Origin: Desulfobacteraceae bacterium
GTDB taxonomy: Bacteria > Desulfobacterota > DSM-4660 > Desulfatiglandales > Desulfatiglandaceae
Reading direction: 5' to 3'
NCBI GenBank assembly: GCA_030632525.1
Contig: DAOVUP010000057.1
Span: 1-7,653 of the forward strand
DNA length: 7,653 nt
How positions within the stretch are numbered: position 1 is the first letter of the stretch; every line of letters begins with the position of its first letter. The translations under genes and the position numbers were made by a program. The notes under the pieces were generated by a model. That model was not told the DNA's origin and ran no database searches. It worked only from the letters and a program-made list of their open reading frames with translations. Positions 1 through 6,243 of the stretch are shown here, piece after piece.

Positions 1-1
1 A

Positions 2-895
2 GCGGCTAAGAAGCTTTTTATTACACAGCCGGCTGTTACGGCCCAGGTGAAGCTCTTTGAAGATTATCTGGATTTGAAGCTGTTCAGGAAGAAAGGGGGT
101 AAACTTTATCTTACGGACGAAGGAAGGACTATCTATGAATATGCACAAAAGATCTTCGAACATGAAAAAGAGATCGAGAATGCCGTTGAAGAGATCAAGA
201 AATTAGGGCGGGGCACCCTGCGATTAGGGACAGCCAGGACCTATGCCCGTCATTTTATGCCTTTTTTAATATCTCACTTCCGTGAATGCTATCCACATAT
301 CAAGATCCGGCTGGATGAAGGCAGCTCACAGGACATGATCCAAAGCCTCCTTGATTTAAGAAACGAATTAGCGGTTGTGGCCAAAACAAAAGAACCGGCA
401 GATATCTGTTTTGTTTCTTTCAGCCAGGAAGAGCTGATACTCATACTCCCGCCTGATCATCATCTGGCACGGAAAAAGGGTCTCACGTTCCAAGAACTGA
501 GTGATGAGCCGATTATCATGAAAGAGAGCGGTTCAGGAACCCGGAGGATGATAAACGAATTATTTGCTAAAAACGGTTACTCCCCGAAGGTATTAATGGA
601 AATGAGCGATGCGGAGATGATTAAACTGTTAGTTCAGCACGGAGAAGGAATCTCTTTTTTATTAAGAGAGGCCGTGGCCCGTGAACTTAAAGAGAAAAAA
701 CTGGTCTCTGTTCCCCTAAAAGGACGGAAGATGTTTTTGGATGTGAGCGTTGGTTATTTAAAGAATCAGCCCCTTTCTCCTCCGGCACAGGCCTTTCTTG
801 ATAATCTGGAGAACTTAGAGCCAGAGGAGATGCGTTTCCAGGGGATGGGGCACTTGTTAGAGAAAATTTCTGCAAAAAGGGGGAAGGATTGCTGA
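2..895 (+). CDS. LysR-type transcriptional regulator, 5' end outside window
   Basis: This is a DNA-binding regulator of the LysR family. The reading frame is open from base 2, giving 297 visible residues. The first 15, before the GTG at 47, already read as the recognition part of a LysR winged helix-turn-helix (AAKKLFITQPAVTAQ), followed by the wing region (KLFEDYLDLKLF, then LTDEGRTIYEYA) and the usual linker helix. The true start is therefore upstream of the window and roughly 20 residues are missing; the GTG at 47 is not the start. From about visible residue 70 onward there is a periplasmic-binding-protein-like effector domain, with GTLRLGTA opening it and KESGSGTRR in the position that lines the effector pocket in CysB/CysL-like members. 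It converges on the HAD gene with a 15-base gap, so its usual divergent target would lie to the left, outside the window. The effector cannot be told from sequence. The family call is secure. Confidence 0.93.
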   Translation, partial: AAKKLFITQPAVTAQVKLFEDYLDLKLFRKKGGKLYLTDEGRTIYEYAQKIFEHEKEIENAVEEIKKLGRGTLRLGTARTYARHFMPFLISHFRECYPHIKIRLDEGSSQDMIQSLLDLRNELAVVAKTKEPADICFVSFSQEELILILPPDHHLARKKGLTFQELSDEPIIMKESGSGTRRMINELFAKNGYSPKVLMEMSDAEMIKLLVQHGEGISFLLREAVARELKEKKLVSVPLKGRKMFLDVSVGYLKNQPLSPPAQAFLDNLENLEPEEMRFQGMGHLLEKISAKRGKDC

Positions 896-910
896 TCAAT
901 CTGGAAGGCT

Positions 911-1741
911 TTAAGTATTTATCATAGCGTTTAATTGGTCTATGTCTAATTCTGCTAATGAGTTTATAATAAGATCGGGTCTTGGGGTATGGACCGGATA
1001 GGGATCACCCCGTCTGAACCGTCCCGTTGTAACCAGGATGGTTCGGATGCCGGTCTGCGCAGCTCCCTTGATATCGGTTTCGGGTCTGTCGCCGATCATA
1101 AAGACAGCGCCTGGTTTTTTCCCAAGGGCATTTAACCCTTGTTGATACATTACCTGACTCGGCTTCCCTACAAACAGGGGTTCCATACCGCTTCCTACCT
1201 GGAAAGGTGCGATCAGGGCGCCACACCCGGGCAACACAGCGGGTCTGCCATTGTACGTGCCATCCAGGTTCACATCCAGATTGGTTCCAATAAGTTTAGA
1301 CCGGCCGCGAAGTAGCATGGTTATTCCCATCGTAACCGCATGGTAGTCTAATCCTTCACCCTCGCCGACAACCACATAATCCGGGGTATCTTCATCTGCG
1401 GTCCCGTATTCCGCAAGGGCAGTATGTAATCCCGGTCCACCTACTGCATAATAGGTAAACCCGGGTGTCACACTGTTCAGATAACCTGCTGTGGCCATGG
1501 CCGATGTCAGGATATTCTCAATGCCACAATGACGGACACCGAGCTTTTCCAGCTGGTCCAGCACCGCCTCCGGTGCGATAGAAGAGTTGTTGGTCAGAAA
1601 AAGATATGGATAATCCCGAATCATTTCCAGAAAAGAAATGGCCTCTGGAATCGCCTCATCCCCCCGGTAAATTACACCGTCCATGTCAATTAAAAATCCC
1701 AATTCAGGCATAAAAATACCAAATTCCCTTTTAATTGCCAA
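911..1741 (-). CDS. HAD-IIA (NagD-like) phosphatase
   Basis: This 276-residue protein is a haloacid dehalogenase superfamily hydrolase of the class IIA (NagD/PGP/AraL-like) type, expected to dephosphorylate a small phosphorylated metabolite in the cytoplasm. All four HAD motifs are present. Motif I is DMDGVIYRG, with nucleophile Asp19 and Asp21. Motif II is LFLTNNSS, with Thr50. Motif III is the Lys of GKPS (Lys193). Motif IV is GDRPETD, with Asp218 and Asp223. The stretch between motifs II and III (about 75-185) is the C2a cap that sets substrate choice. Length fits the family. The start is a TTG at 1741, supported by a purine-rich AGAGGA 7 bases upstream; the first in-frame ATG (codon 11, 1711) lacks a comparable site but would still include motif I. 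It follows the oxidoreductase stop by 59 bases on the same strand and is probably co-transcribed with it, either as a housekeeping or metabolite-repair phosphatase. Substrate is unknown. Confidence 0.92.
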   Translation of the reverse strand: MAIKREFGIFMPELGFLIDMDGVIYRGDEAIPEAISFLEMIRDYPYLFLTNNSSIAPEAVLDQLEKLGVRHCGIENILTSAMATAGYLNSVTPGFTYYAVGGPGLHTALAEYGTADEDTPDYVVVGEGEGLDYHAVTMGITMLLRGRSKLIGTNLDVNLDGTYNGRPAVLPGCGALIAPFQVGSGMEPLFVGKPSQVMYQQGLNALGKKPGAVFMIGDRPETDIKGAAQTGIRTILVTTGRFRRGDPYPVHTPRPDLIINSLAELDIDQLNAMINT

Positions 1742-1748
1742 CCGACCA

Positions 1749-1754
1749 TCCTCT
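1749..1754 (-). promoter_or_regulatory. ribosome binding site supporting the TTG start of the HAD gene
   Basis: On the minus strand AGAGGA lies 7 bases ahead of the TTG at 1741. No ATG or GTG start is available in frame upstream, and the next in-frame ATG at 1711 has no purine-rich site before it. This spacing is what favours the rare TTG start. Confidence 0.55.
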
Positions 1755-1800
1755 TTCCCCGTATAGGGGACAGGAGGGTAGATCGGTTGCAGGCACAGAT

Positions 1801-4011
1801 TTATTTCGCTAAAGGGTGGTCACCATTAAAGCTCTCCACCTTATATACCCGGCACTGGAATGTCCTCAGAGGCCAAGACCCTAAGGCCTCATCGCATGTC
1901 TCCTCATCGCCCGCGGTACAGACATTGATGTTGGATACCCAGACCCCGTGGAGCCACGGCTCCTCACCGGGCATTTCCGGATACCACCATCCATGCTGTG
2001 CATGGACAACGCGTGGATCAATATCCTTGTCAATAATGACTTTCTGCATGACACGGCCATGCTGGGTTTCGATCCAGACCCAGTCATCGTCTTTAAGCCC
2101 CAATTCCTTGGCTGTTTCCGTGTTGATCTGCATCTTGGCCCAGGGATAGCGCTTTCTCAGACTTTCCACTTGACGGTGTTCAGAGTGGAAGAAGGGATGG
2201 AAGCGACCACCCGTGATAAGAACCAACGGATACTCTTTGGCAAGATCTGGGGTCCTGGTGGGACTTTCAGGGGGTTCCTTATAGTAGGGAAGCGGATCAT
2301 AGCCCAGGTTTTCCATGACCGTGGAATATAGCTCAATCTTGCCCGTAGGTGTCCCGAAACCGGTCTTCTCGTATTTTTTATACTCCGATTTCTTTGTGTT
2401 TATCTTGCCCTTTTTGACCAACTCCTCAAAAGTTATTCCCAACGGTTCAAGACGATAATCATAATAATCCTCGACGGTCTCCCAGGGCCAGTATTCCTCC
2501 TGGCCAAGGCGAATACCCAGCCCCCGCCAGAAATCATAGTCATTACGCCGGTCATACATGCCGGGAATCGAAGGCGGCAAAGCGGCTTCGCCCGCCCTTA
2601 TCAAAGGTGTTGTGTTGTGATAATTCCACAGGAATGAACGCTCCAGCCATAAGGCACTGGGTAAAACATAGTCGGCCAACTGAGCACTGGGTGTCATGAA
2701 GTAGTCCGAAACCACATAAAGATCCAGGCTTTTGAGAGCCTTGTACACGAGTTTGGTGTTGGGTATGGTGACCATGGGGTTTGAGGACACGGTAATCAGC
2801 GCCCGTACCGGATATGGATCACTGTAGGCGATAGCCTTGTAAAGTGAAGGGGCAGGTGCCATACAGTTATATCCGAACATATCGCATCGTTTTCCCCAGA
2901 CCCGTTCCACGTTTTTCTGGATCAACTCATAGCCCGGCCAGGTGTAAAGGCGGAATTGATTGCCTAATATTTTGGCCCTCTGTTCTTTCGGGAGGGCCTC
3001 TGCCATCTCTATCTCATGTTCAGTAATAAATGGGGCAGGCCCCATAAGCTCCTCACCACCCGGCACGTCCACATTACCCACAATGGCAGAGATAATATGC
3101 CGGGCAGCGATCGGGCTATAGGAATTGGGCTGGTGGGCGACTCCCATACCCTCCATGGCACAGGACGGTGTCTCCGTAGCAAACATTCGGGCCGCGGCAA
3201 CGATCTGGTCCGCAGGCACCCATGTGATCTCAGAGACCTTTTTAACCGGATATTCCTTGACCCTCTCTGAAAGTTCATCAAAGCCATGGCACCAGTCACG
3301 GACAAAGGCCTTGTCGTAGAGCTTTTCCTTGATGATAATATGTATCATCCCCAGGAGGAGTGCGGCATCTGTTCCGGGCCGGATCTGCAGCCACAGGTCA
3401 GCTTTCTCAGCGGACTCGGAACGACGGGGATCAATAACGATGAGTTTTGTACCCGTTTTTCTGGCCTTGAGATAGCCCTCCCAGATGGTCTGATGGGAGG
3501 GGGGGGGATTCCGGCCGATGAGCATCAGACAACGGGTACTCTCCAACTTCTCAACGTTCATCCAGTAAGGCCACCAGCCAAAGAGTGCCGTTGCCACCAC
3601 AGCCGAGTTGCCATGGCAGATTTGCGCTTGCCCACACTGGTTCGGACTGCCAAAAAGGTTCAGGAACCGTGAGTTAAGCTCCTCGTATGTGCGGCTGGTT
3701 CCGGCGGTGACACCGAGGGTTTCAGCCCCGTACTGGTCTTTGAGTGCCTGAAGCTTGTAGGCAATCTCATCTAATGCCTCATCCCAGGTAATCTTTTTCC
3801 ACTTGTTTTCCCCTCTATCACCCACACGCTTGAGCGGGTAGTCGAGACGGTCCGGATGGTAGAATCGCTCGAGGTCTGAGCAGTACTTCCGTGGGCAGGC
3901 CTTGATGGGTGATGTGGACATCTTGATGAGCCGATTGTCCTCCACCTCTACCTTGAGACGGCATCGCGGTTTACACCAGAAACAGATGGAATGTTTGGTT
4001 TCTTTGGCCAT
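1801..4011 (-). CDS. molybdopterin (Mo/W-bis-PGD) oxidoreductase, acetylene-hydratase-like branch, substrate unknown
   Basis: This 736-residue enzyme belongs to the DMSO reductase superfamily. An N-terminal [4Fe-4S] site is formed by Cys10-x2-Cys13-x3-Cys17-x21-Cys39. Molybdopterin-binding landmarks follow: TWDEALDEIA (75-84), GRNPPPSH (166-173), IDPRRSESAEKADLWL (193-208), RPGTDAALLLGM (211-222), TPTGKIELYS (554-563). The C-terminal dinucleotide-binding domain runs from about 590 to 725. The likely metal ligand is Cys132 in QICHGNS, encoded by TGC (not selenocysteine), with His133 next to it as in formate dehydrogenases. Length and many segments resemble tungsten acetylene hydratase as I remember it. 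However, the catalytic Asp after that enzyme's second cluster Cys is Lys14 here, and its Ile after the ligand Cys is His133, so hydratase activity is unlikely. No Tat signal or membrane segment is seen, and no iron-sulfur or membrane subunit gene lies in the window, so it is probably soluble and cytoplasmic. A promoter-like element and a strong Shine-Dalgarno precede the ATG. Family is certain; substrate is not. Confidence 0.93.
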   Translation of the reverse strand: MAKETKHSICFWCKPRCRLKVEVEDNRLIKMSTSPIKACPRKYCSDLERFYHPDRLDYPLKRVGDRGENKWKKITWDEALDEIAYKLQALKDQYGAETLGVTAGTSRTYEELNSRFLNLFGSPNQCGQAQICHGNSAVVATALFGWWPYWMNVEKLESTRCLMLIGRNPPPSHQTIWEGYLKARKTGTKLIVIDPRRSESAEKADLWLQIRPGTDAALLLGMIHIIIKEKLYDKAFVRDWCHGFDELSERVKEYPVKKVSEITWVPADQIVAAARMFATETPSCAMEGMGVAHQPNSYSPIAARHIISAIVGNVDVPGGEELMGPAPFITEHEIEMAEALPKEQRAKILGNQFRLYTWPGYELIQKNVERVWGKRCDMFGYNCMAPAPSLYKAIAYSDPYPVRALITVSSNPMVTIPNTKLVYKALKSLDLYVVSDYFMTPSAQLADYVLPSALWLERSFLWNYHNTTPLIRAGEAALPPSIPGMYDRRNDYDFWRGLGIRLGQEEYWPWETVEDYYDYRLEPLGITFEELVKKGKINTKKSEYKKYEKTGFGTPTGKIELYSTVMENLGYDPLPYYKEPPESPTRTPDLAKEYPLVLITGGRFHPFFHSEHRQVESLRKRYPWAKMQINTETAKELGLKDDDWVWIETQHGRVMQKVIIDKDIDPRVVHAQHGWWYPEMPGEEPWLHGVWVSNINVCTAGDEETCDEALGSWPLRTFQCRVYKVESFNGDHPLAK
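3499..3507 (-). repeat. C9 homopolymer tract inside the oxidoreductase gene
   Basis: Nine consecutive G on the plus strand (nine C on the coding strand) encode Pro169-Pro170-Pro171 within the conserved RNPPPSH segment of the molybdopterin-binding region. The frame is intact here. Loss or gain of one base would truncate the enzyme soon after the first quarter of the protein, so the tract is a potential slippage site as well as a sequencing risk. Confidence 0.9.
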
Positions 4012-4016
4012 TTTCT

Positions 4017-4022
4017 CCTCCT
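4017..4022 (-). promoter_or_regulatory. strong ribosome binding site of the molybdopterin oxidoreductase
   Basis: AGGAGG on the minus strand lies 5 bases ahead of the ATG at 4011. It is the best Shine-Dalgarno match in the window and fixes the start of the 736-residue protein. Confidence 0.85.
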
Positions 4023-4070
4023 AATTTCAATTTCAGGTTCTTTAGCTGCAGGATGATATTTTTGCCTTCT

Positions 4071-4099
4071 ATTCTGATGATATAATTTGCTCGCGTCAA
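4071..4099 (-). promoter_or_regulatory. candidate sigma-70-type promoter for the oxidoreductase-HAD pair
   Basis: Reading leftward, TTGACG (4099-4094, five of six consensus bases) is followed after exactly 17 bases by CAGAAT (4076-4071, four of six). The spacer is AT-rich. Transcription would begin near 4064, giving a leader of about 50 bases that contains the AGGAGG site. The 209-base gap between the HD gene and the oxidoreductase is much wider than the other gaps on this strand, which fits a separate promoter. The rest of the gap holds only short AT-rich inverted repeats and no gene. This is a pattern match only. Confidence 0.4.
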
Positions 4100-4220
4100 C
4101 TTATTTAACTTGATAGAGGGTATAAGATTTGCTTATGGGGAGGGTTCTTTATTCGGCTTTCATAGGATTAAAAATCCCGTTCAAGTCGAATTTTTTGAAC
4201 CAGAATGGTGTTCACCTTGT

Positions 4221-4823
4221 TCAAGGATTTCCTTTGGAAGTGATTTCAGACAACAATCCTTTTGCAGCCTTGGATCGAAAGAAGACGAATTTATTTTTCT
4301 CCAAATACCGATTCAGTTCCTCGATTTTACCTTCATCTGAAAAGATTTCAAAATATCGCTTCTGACTTGCCTGGCCATATTTGTCCAACCAGTCCGCCTC
4401 AAATACGAGGGCAGCGTCAAGATTGTGTAAAGCTCTAATTTTCTCAGGTGCGTCATGCACAGCAATAATGTCAGCGATTTGTTGTGTTGTTGTGGGGTCC
4501 CAGCCAACTGCTTCTAATATCTCTCGTGCAATGTCGGCCCCATGAGGCATGTGAAGTTTGACGCTCGCCGTGTCTTTTTTGTCAACTGCCGGGGCATCAA
4601 CAAAGTCCGAGAAATCCACCTTGCTCCATCCGGTATCGTGGATAATCAGCGCAGGTACAACTACCCGGGGGTTTCCTGGTTCTTTAGCCAACAGGGTCTT
4701 GCCATAAGCCACCACCCTGCGGGTATGCTCTACGTCTCCAGGACGACCACGTTCAAGATACTTGAGGGTCGCTGTCCATAATTGCCTTTCCTGATCGGAA
4801 GAGATGGCTTTGCTGCTAATCAT
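4221..4823 (-). CDS. HD-domain metal-dependent phosphohydrolase-like protein
   Basis: This 200-residue single-domain protein of the HD superfamily shows metal-ligand candidates in order: His33 in DVEHTRRV, His62-Asp63 in LIIHDTGWSK, His91 and His94 in HMPHGADIAREIL, His123 in IAVHDAP, and Asp144 in FEADWLD. A set with extra histidines between HD and the final Asp recalls two-metal HD proteins (HD-GYP/PgpH-like phosphodiesterases and some di-iron HD enzymes) more than the minimal H-HD-D set. The GYP signature is absent, and no sensor, membrane or nucleotide-synthesis domain is attached. The ATG start lies 14 bases after the synthetase stop with only a weak ribosome binding site, suggesting translational coupling and a role tied to that gene. 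The C-terminus (after about 165) is lysine-rich and probably helical. Substrate (phosphate monoester, nucleotide, cyclic nucleotide or other) cannot be read from sequence. Confidence 0.85.
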   Translation of the reverse strand: MISSKAISSDQERQLWTATLKYLERGRPGDVEHTRRVVAYGKTLLAKEPGNPRVVVPALIIHDTGWSKVDFSDFVDAPAVDKKDTASVKLHMPHGADIAREILEAVGWDPTTTQQIADIIAVHDAPEKIRALHNLDAALVFEADWLDKYGQASQKRYFEIFSDEGKIEELNRYLEKNKFVFFRSKAAKGLLSEITSKGNP

Positions 4824-4837
4824 TTTTTACGGGTGCC

Positions 4838-6187
4838 CTAAATCTCATAAATACGTTCTTTGCTCTTCCAGTAGCTCCTCAAGACGCGCAATCCCCTGAC
4901 GCTCTCCACCGGGTCATTGAAAACAGGGAACGTGTTTAGTTTTTTGAAGTCCTCGATGTGTCGCCTCTCAGAGAAAAAACTTAGCGCTATCGGCTTATTG
5001 TGCTCCTGACACATCTTTTTTATGAAATTGAGCATCTGTTCATGACTGCCGATCTCCCCTCCAAATATTTTTGCCATCTCAGGCTCATACATAAATGACA
5101 AGACGACACCGTCAATATTATCTAATGCCAGACAGTGCTCCAGGGTGAATACCAGCGCCCTTATATCGTGGACATCACCAAAATCCATAGGGTTTGACAT
5201 GCGGATGACCCCAGCCCGCCGGAAGCCTTCAATTTTATTGATCAGTTCAGATGGCAATGAAGGGCATTTAAAGCCATATCTCTCACATGCATCCCCCAGG
5301 ATCACGGAAAAGCCGCCGGACAGAGATATGACCGCCAATCGATTCCCTCCGAGGGGCGGAAGTTGAAGCGCCTTGGCAGCCACGGTCATGTGGTGGATGT
5401 CCTCTACGCGCACAAGCCCTGCCTGTCTCAAGGCGCCGTCCACGATCTGGTCGTCATTTGAAAGGGCTGCCGTGTGGGAAAAGGCGATTTCTGATGCTGT
5501 TTTGCTTATATTGGCCTTAAAAATTACGATCGGCTTCTTCGAGATTTTTGAAAGCCGTATCAGCTCCCTCCCATCCTCAATACTCTCTAAGTACATGTGA
5601 ATCTGTTCGGTGTCTTTGTCACGAATGAGATACTTCAGAAAATCGATTTCATTTAAGTCTAACTTGTTTCCCGCACTGATGATTTTTGAAAAACCCACAT
5701 GCTCTTCAGAGAAGTAATAGGCGGATTGAGTGGTTACTCCCCCGCTCTGAACGATGAGACCCACAGGTCCTTTCTTGAACATTTTGGCCCGCATGGGATT
5801 GAATGGGGTGCAAAGGCCTGATCCGGTACATATGACACCGATACAGTTCGGTCCAATAAAGCGAATACCATATCGTTTGGCTACACTGACAATATCCCTC
5901 TCCGCCTGATTGTCCTGGTCATTGAATTCCTTGAAACCCCCTGTGGAGATGACTGCGTGGAGAATCCCCTTTCGTCCGCAGATGTCCAGTGTTTCTGCAA
6001 CAAATTTAGCCGGGACTAATATCACCGCCAACTCGATCCCTTGGGGCAAGGACAAGGGGTCGGTTATTATCTTCCTGCCATGAACATTGCCAGACTCCCT
6101 CCCTACGGGATGGATTGCGCCTTTGAAGCCCATCTCCACGGAGTTGGAAATAATATTTTTGGCCAGATTCCTCGGGCTATCGGCCAC
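4838..6187 (-). CDS. acyl-CoA synthetase (ADP-forming) alpha-type protein, CoA-binding; true N-terminus disrupted
   Basis: The protein matches the alpha part of NDP-forming acyl-CoA synthetases, which interconvert acyl-CoA plus ADP and phosphate with free acid plus ATP through a phospho-histidine. From the GTG at 6187 it is 449 residues. A CoA-binding Rossmann domain (to about 125) contains ADSPRNLAKNI, ISTGGF and IGPNCIG. A succinyl-CoA-synthetase-like domain (about 140-275) carries the VQSGG phosphate loop (146-150), Glu202 in LESIEDG, and the phosphorylatable histidine candidate His238 in SHTAALS. A third domain of the same general fold (about 282-449) completes it. The ATP-grasp beta part is neither fused nor encoded in the window, so it must be elsewhere or the protein may do something else. 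The GTG has no Shine-Dalgarno and would remove the first strand of the CoA-binding fold, which is encoded just upstream out of reach of a start codon (see 6188-6243). It could be a damaged gene, a sequencing error or a recoded start. Confidence 0.85.
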   Translation of the reverse strand: MADSPRNLAKNIISNSVEMGFKGAIHPVGRESGNVHGRKIITDPLSLPQGIELAVILVPAKFVAETLDICGRKGILHAVISTGGFKEFNDQDNQAERDIVSVAKRYGIRFIGPNCIGVICTGSGLCTPFNPMRAKMFKKGPVGLIVQSGGVTTQSAYYFSEEHVGFSKIISAGNKLDLNEIDFLKYLIRDKDTEQIHMYLESIEDGRELIRLSKISKKPIVIFKANISKTASEIAFSHTAALSNDDQIVDGALRQAGLVRVEDIHHMTVAAKALQLPPLGGNRLAVISLSGGFSVILGDACERYGFKCPSLPSELINKIEGFRRAGVIRMSNPMDFGDVHDIRALVFTLEHCLALDNIDGVVLSFMYEPEMAKIFGGEIGSHEQMLNFIKKMCQEHNKPIALSFFSERRHIEDFKKLNTFPVFNDPVESVRGLRVLRSYWKSKERIYEI

Positions 6188-6243
6188 ACCAAAAACAGCT
6201 ATGCTAGAAGGATAGAAAAACTGTCACATTTTGTTTTATCCAT
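6188..6243 (-). other. missing N-terminal segment of the synthetase, interrupted by a start-stop or frameshift
   Basis: In the same frame as the GTG at 6187, the bases upstream read QFFYPSSIAVFG, which is the normal beginning of this protein family. The preceding codons are ATG TGA (6229-6224), a start followed at once by a stop, and TAA (6238-6236) lies further back. No other common start codon lies between the TGA and the GTG. In another frame, the ATG at 6243 gives a 14-residue peptide beginning MDKTKCDS and ending at TAG. One extra T in the five-T run (6216-6220) would join it cleanly as MDKTKCDSFFYPSS and on into the synthetase. Both routes would restore a normal-length protein of about 463-468 residues. 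Confidence 0.75.

Noticed and set aside
896..910. Bidirectional terminator between the convergent LysR and HAD genes
   Set aside because: The 15-base gap and its surroundings show no stable stem with a T-run.
1756..1770. TCCCC/GGGGA hairpin before the HAD ribosome binding site
   Set aside because: Only five base pairs with no T-run; too small to claim as a regulatory element.
1787..2331. Two plus-strand open frames opposite the oxidoreductase C-terminus
   Set aside because: Their translations mirror the conserved minus-strand gene and resemble no family; they are antisense shadows.
3009..3672. Several overlapping open frames on both strands inside the oxidoreductase gene
   Set aside because: All are alternative frames of the same well-conserved coding sequence without own start signals.
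1801..4011. Calling the molybdopterin enzyme acetylene hydratase
   Set aside because: The hydratase's catalytic Asp and the Ile next to the ligand Cys are replaced by Lys14 and His133; only the overall family resemblance remains.
1801..4011. Calling it a formate dehydrogenase because of Cys132-His133
   Set aside because: The Cys-His pair is shared, but the rest of the sequence looks closer to the acetylene-hydratase-like branch, and no partner subunits or maturation genes are present.
4165..4200. Possible terminator after the HD gene (GGATT/AATCC and GTTCAA/TTGAAC inverted repeats)
   Set aside because: The stems are short and AT-rich, and neither is followed on the minus strand by a convincing T-run in the right place.
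4110..4365. Two short plus-strand frames crossing the gap and the end of the HD gene
   Set aside because: They overlap each other in different frames, run opposite the HD C-terminus and show no domain.
4838..6187. Taking the GTG at 6187 as a normal start of the synthetase
   Set aside because: It lacks a Shine-Dalgarno and removes the first strand of the CoA-binding fold, which is visibly encoded upstream in the same frame. The coordinates are kept only as the largest uninterrupted frame with a start codon.
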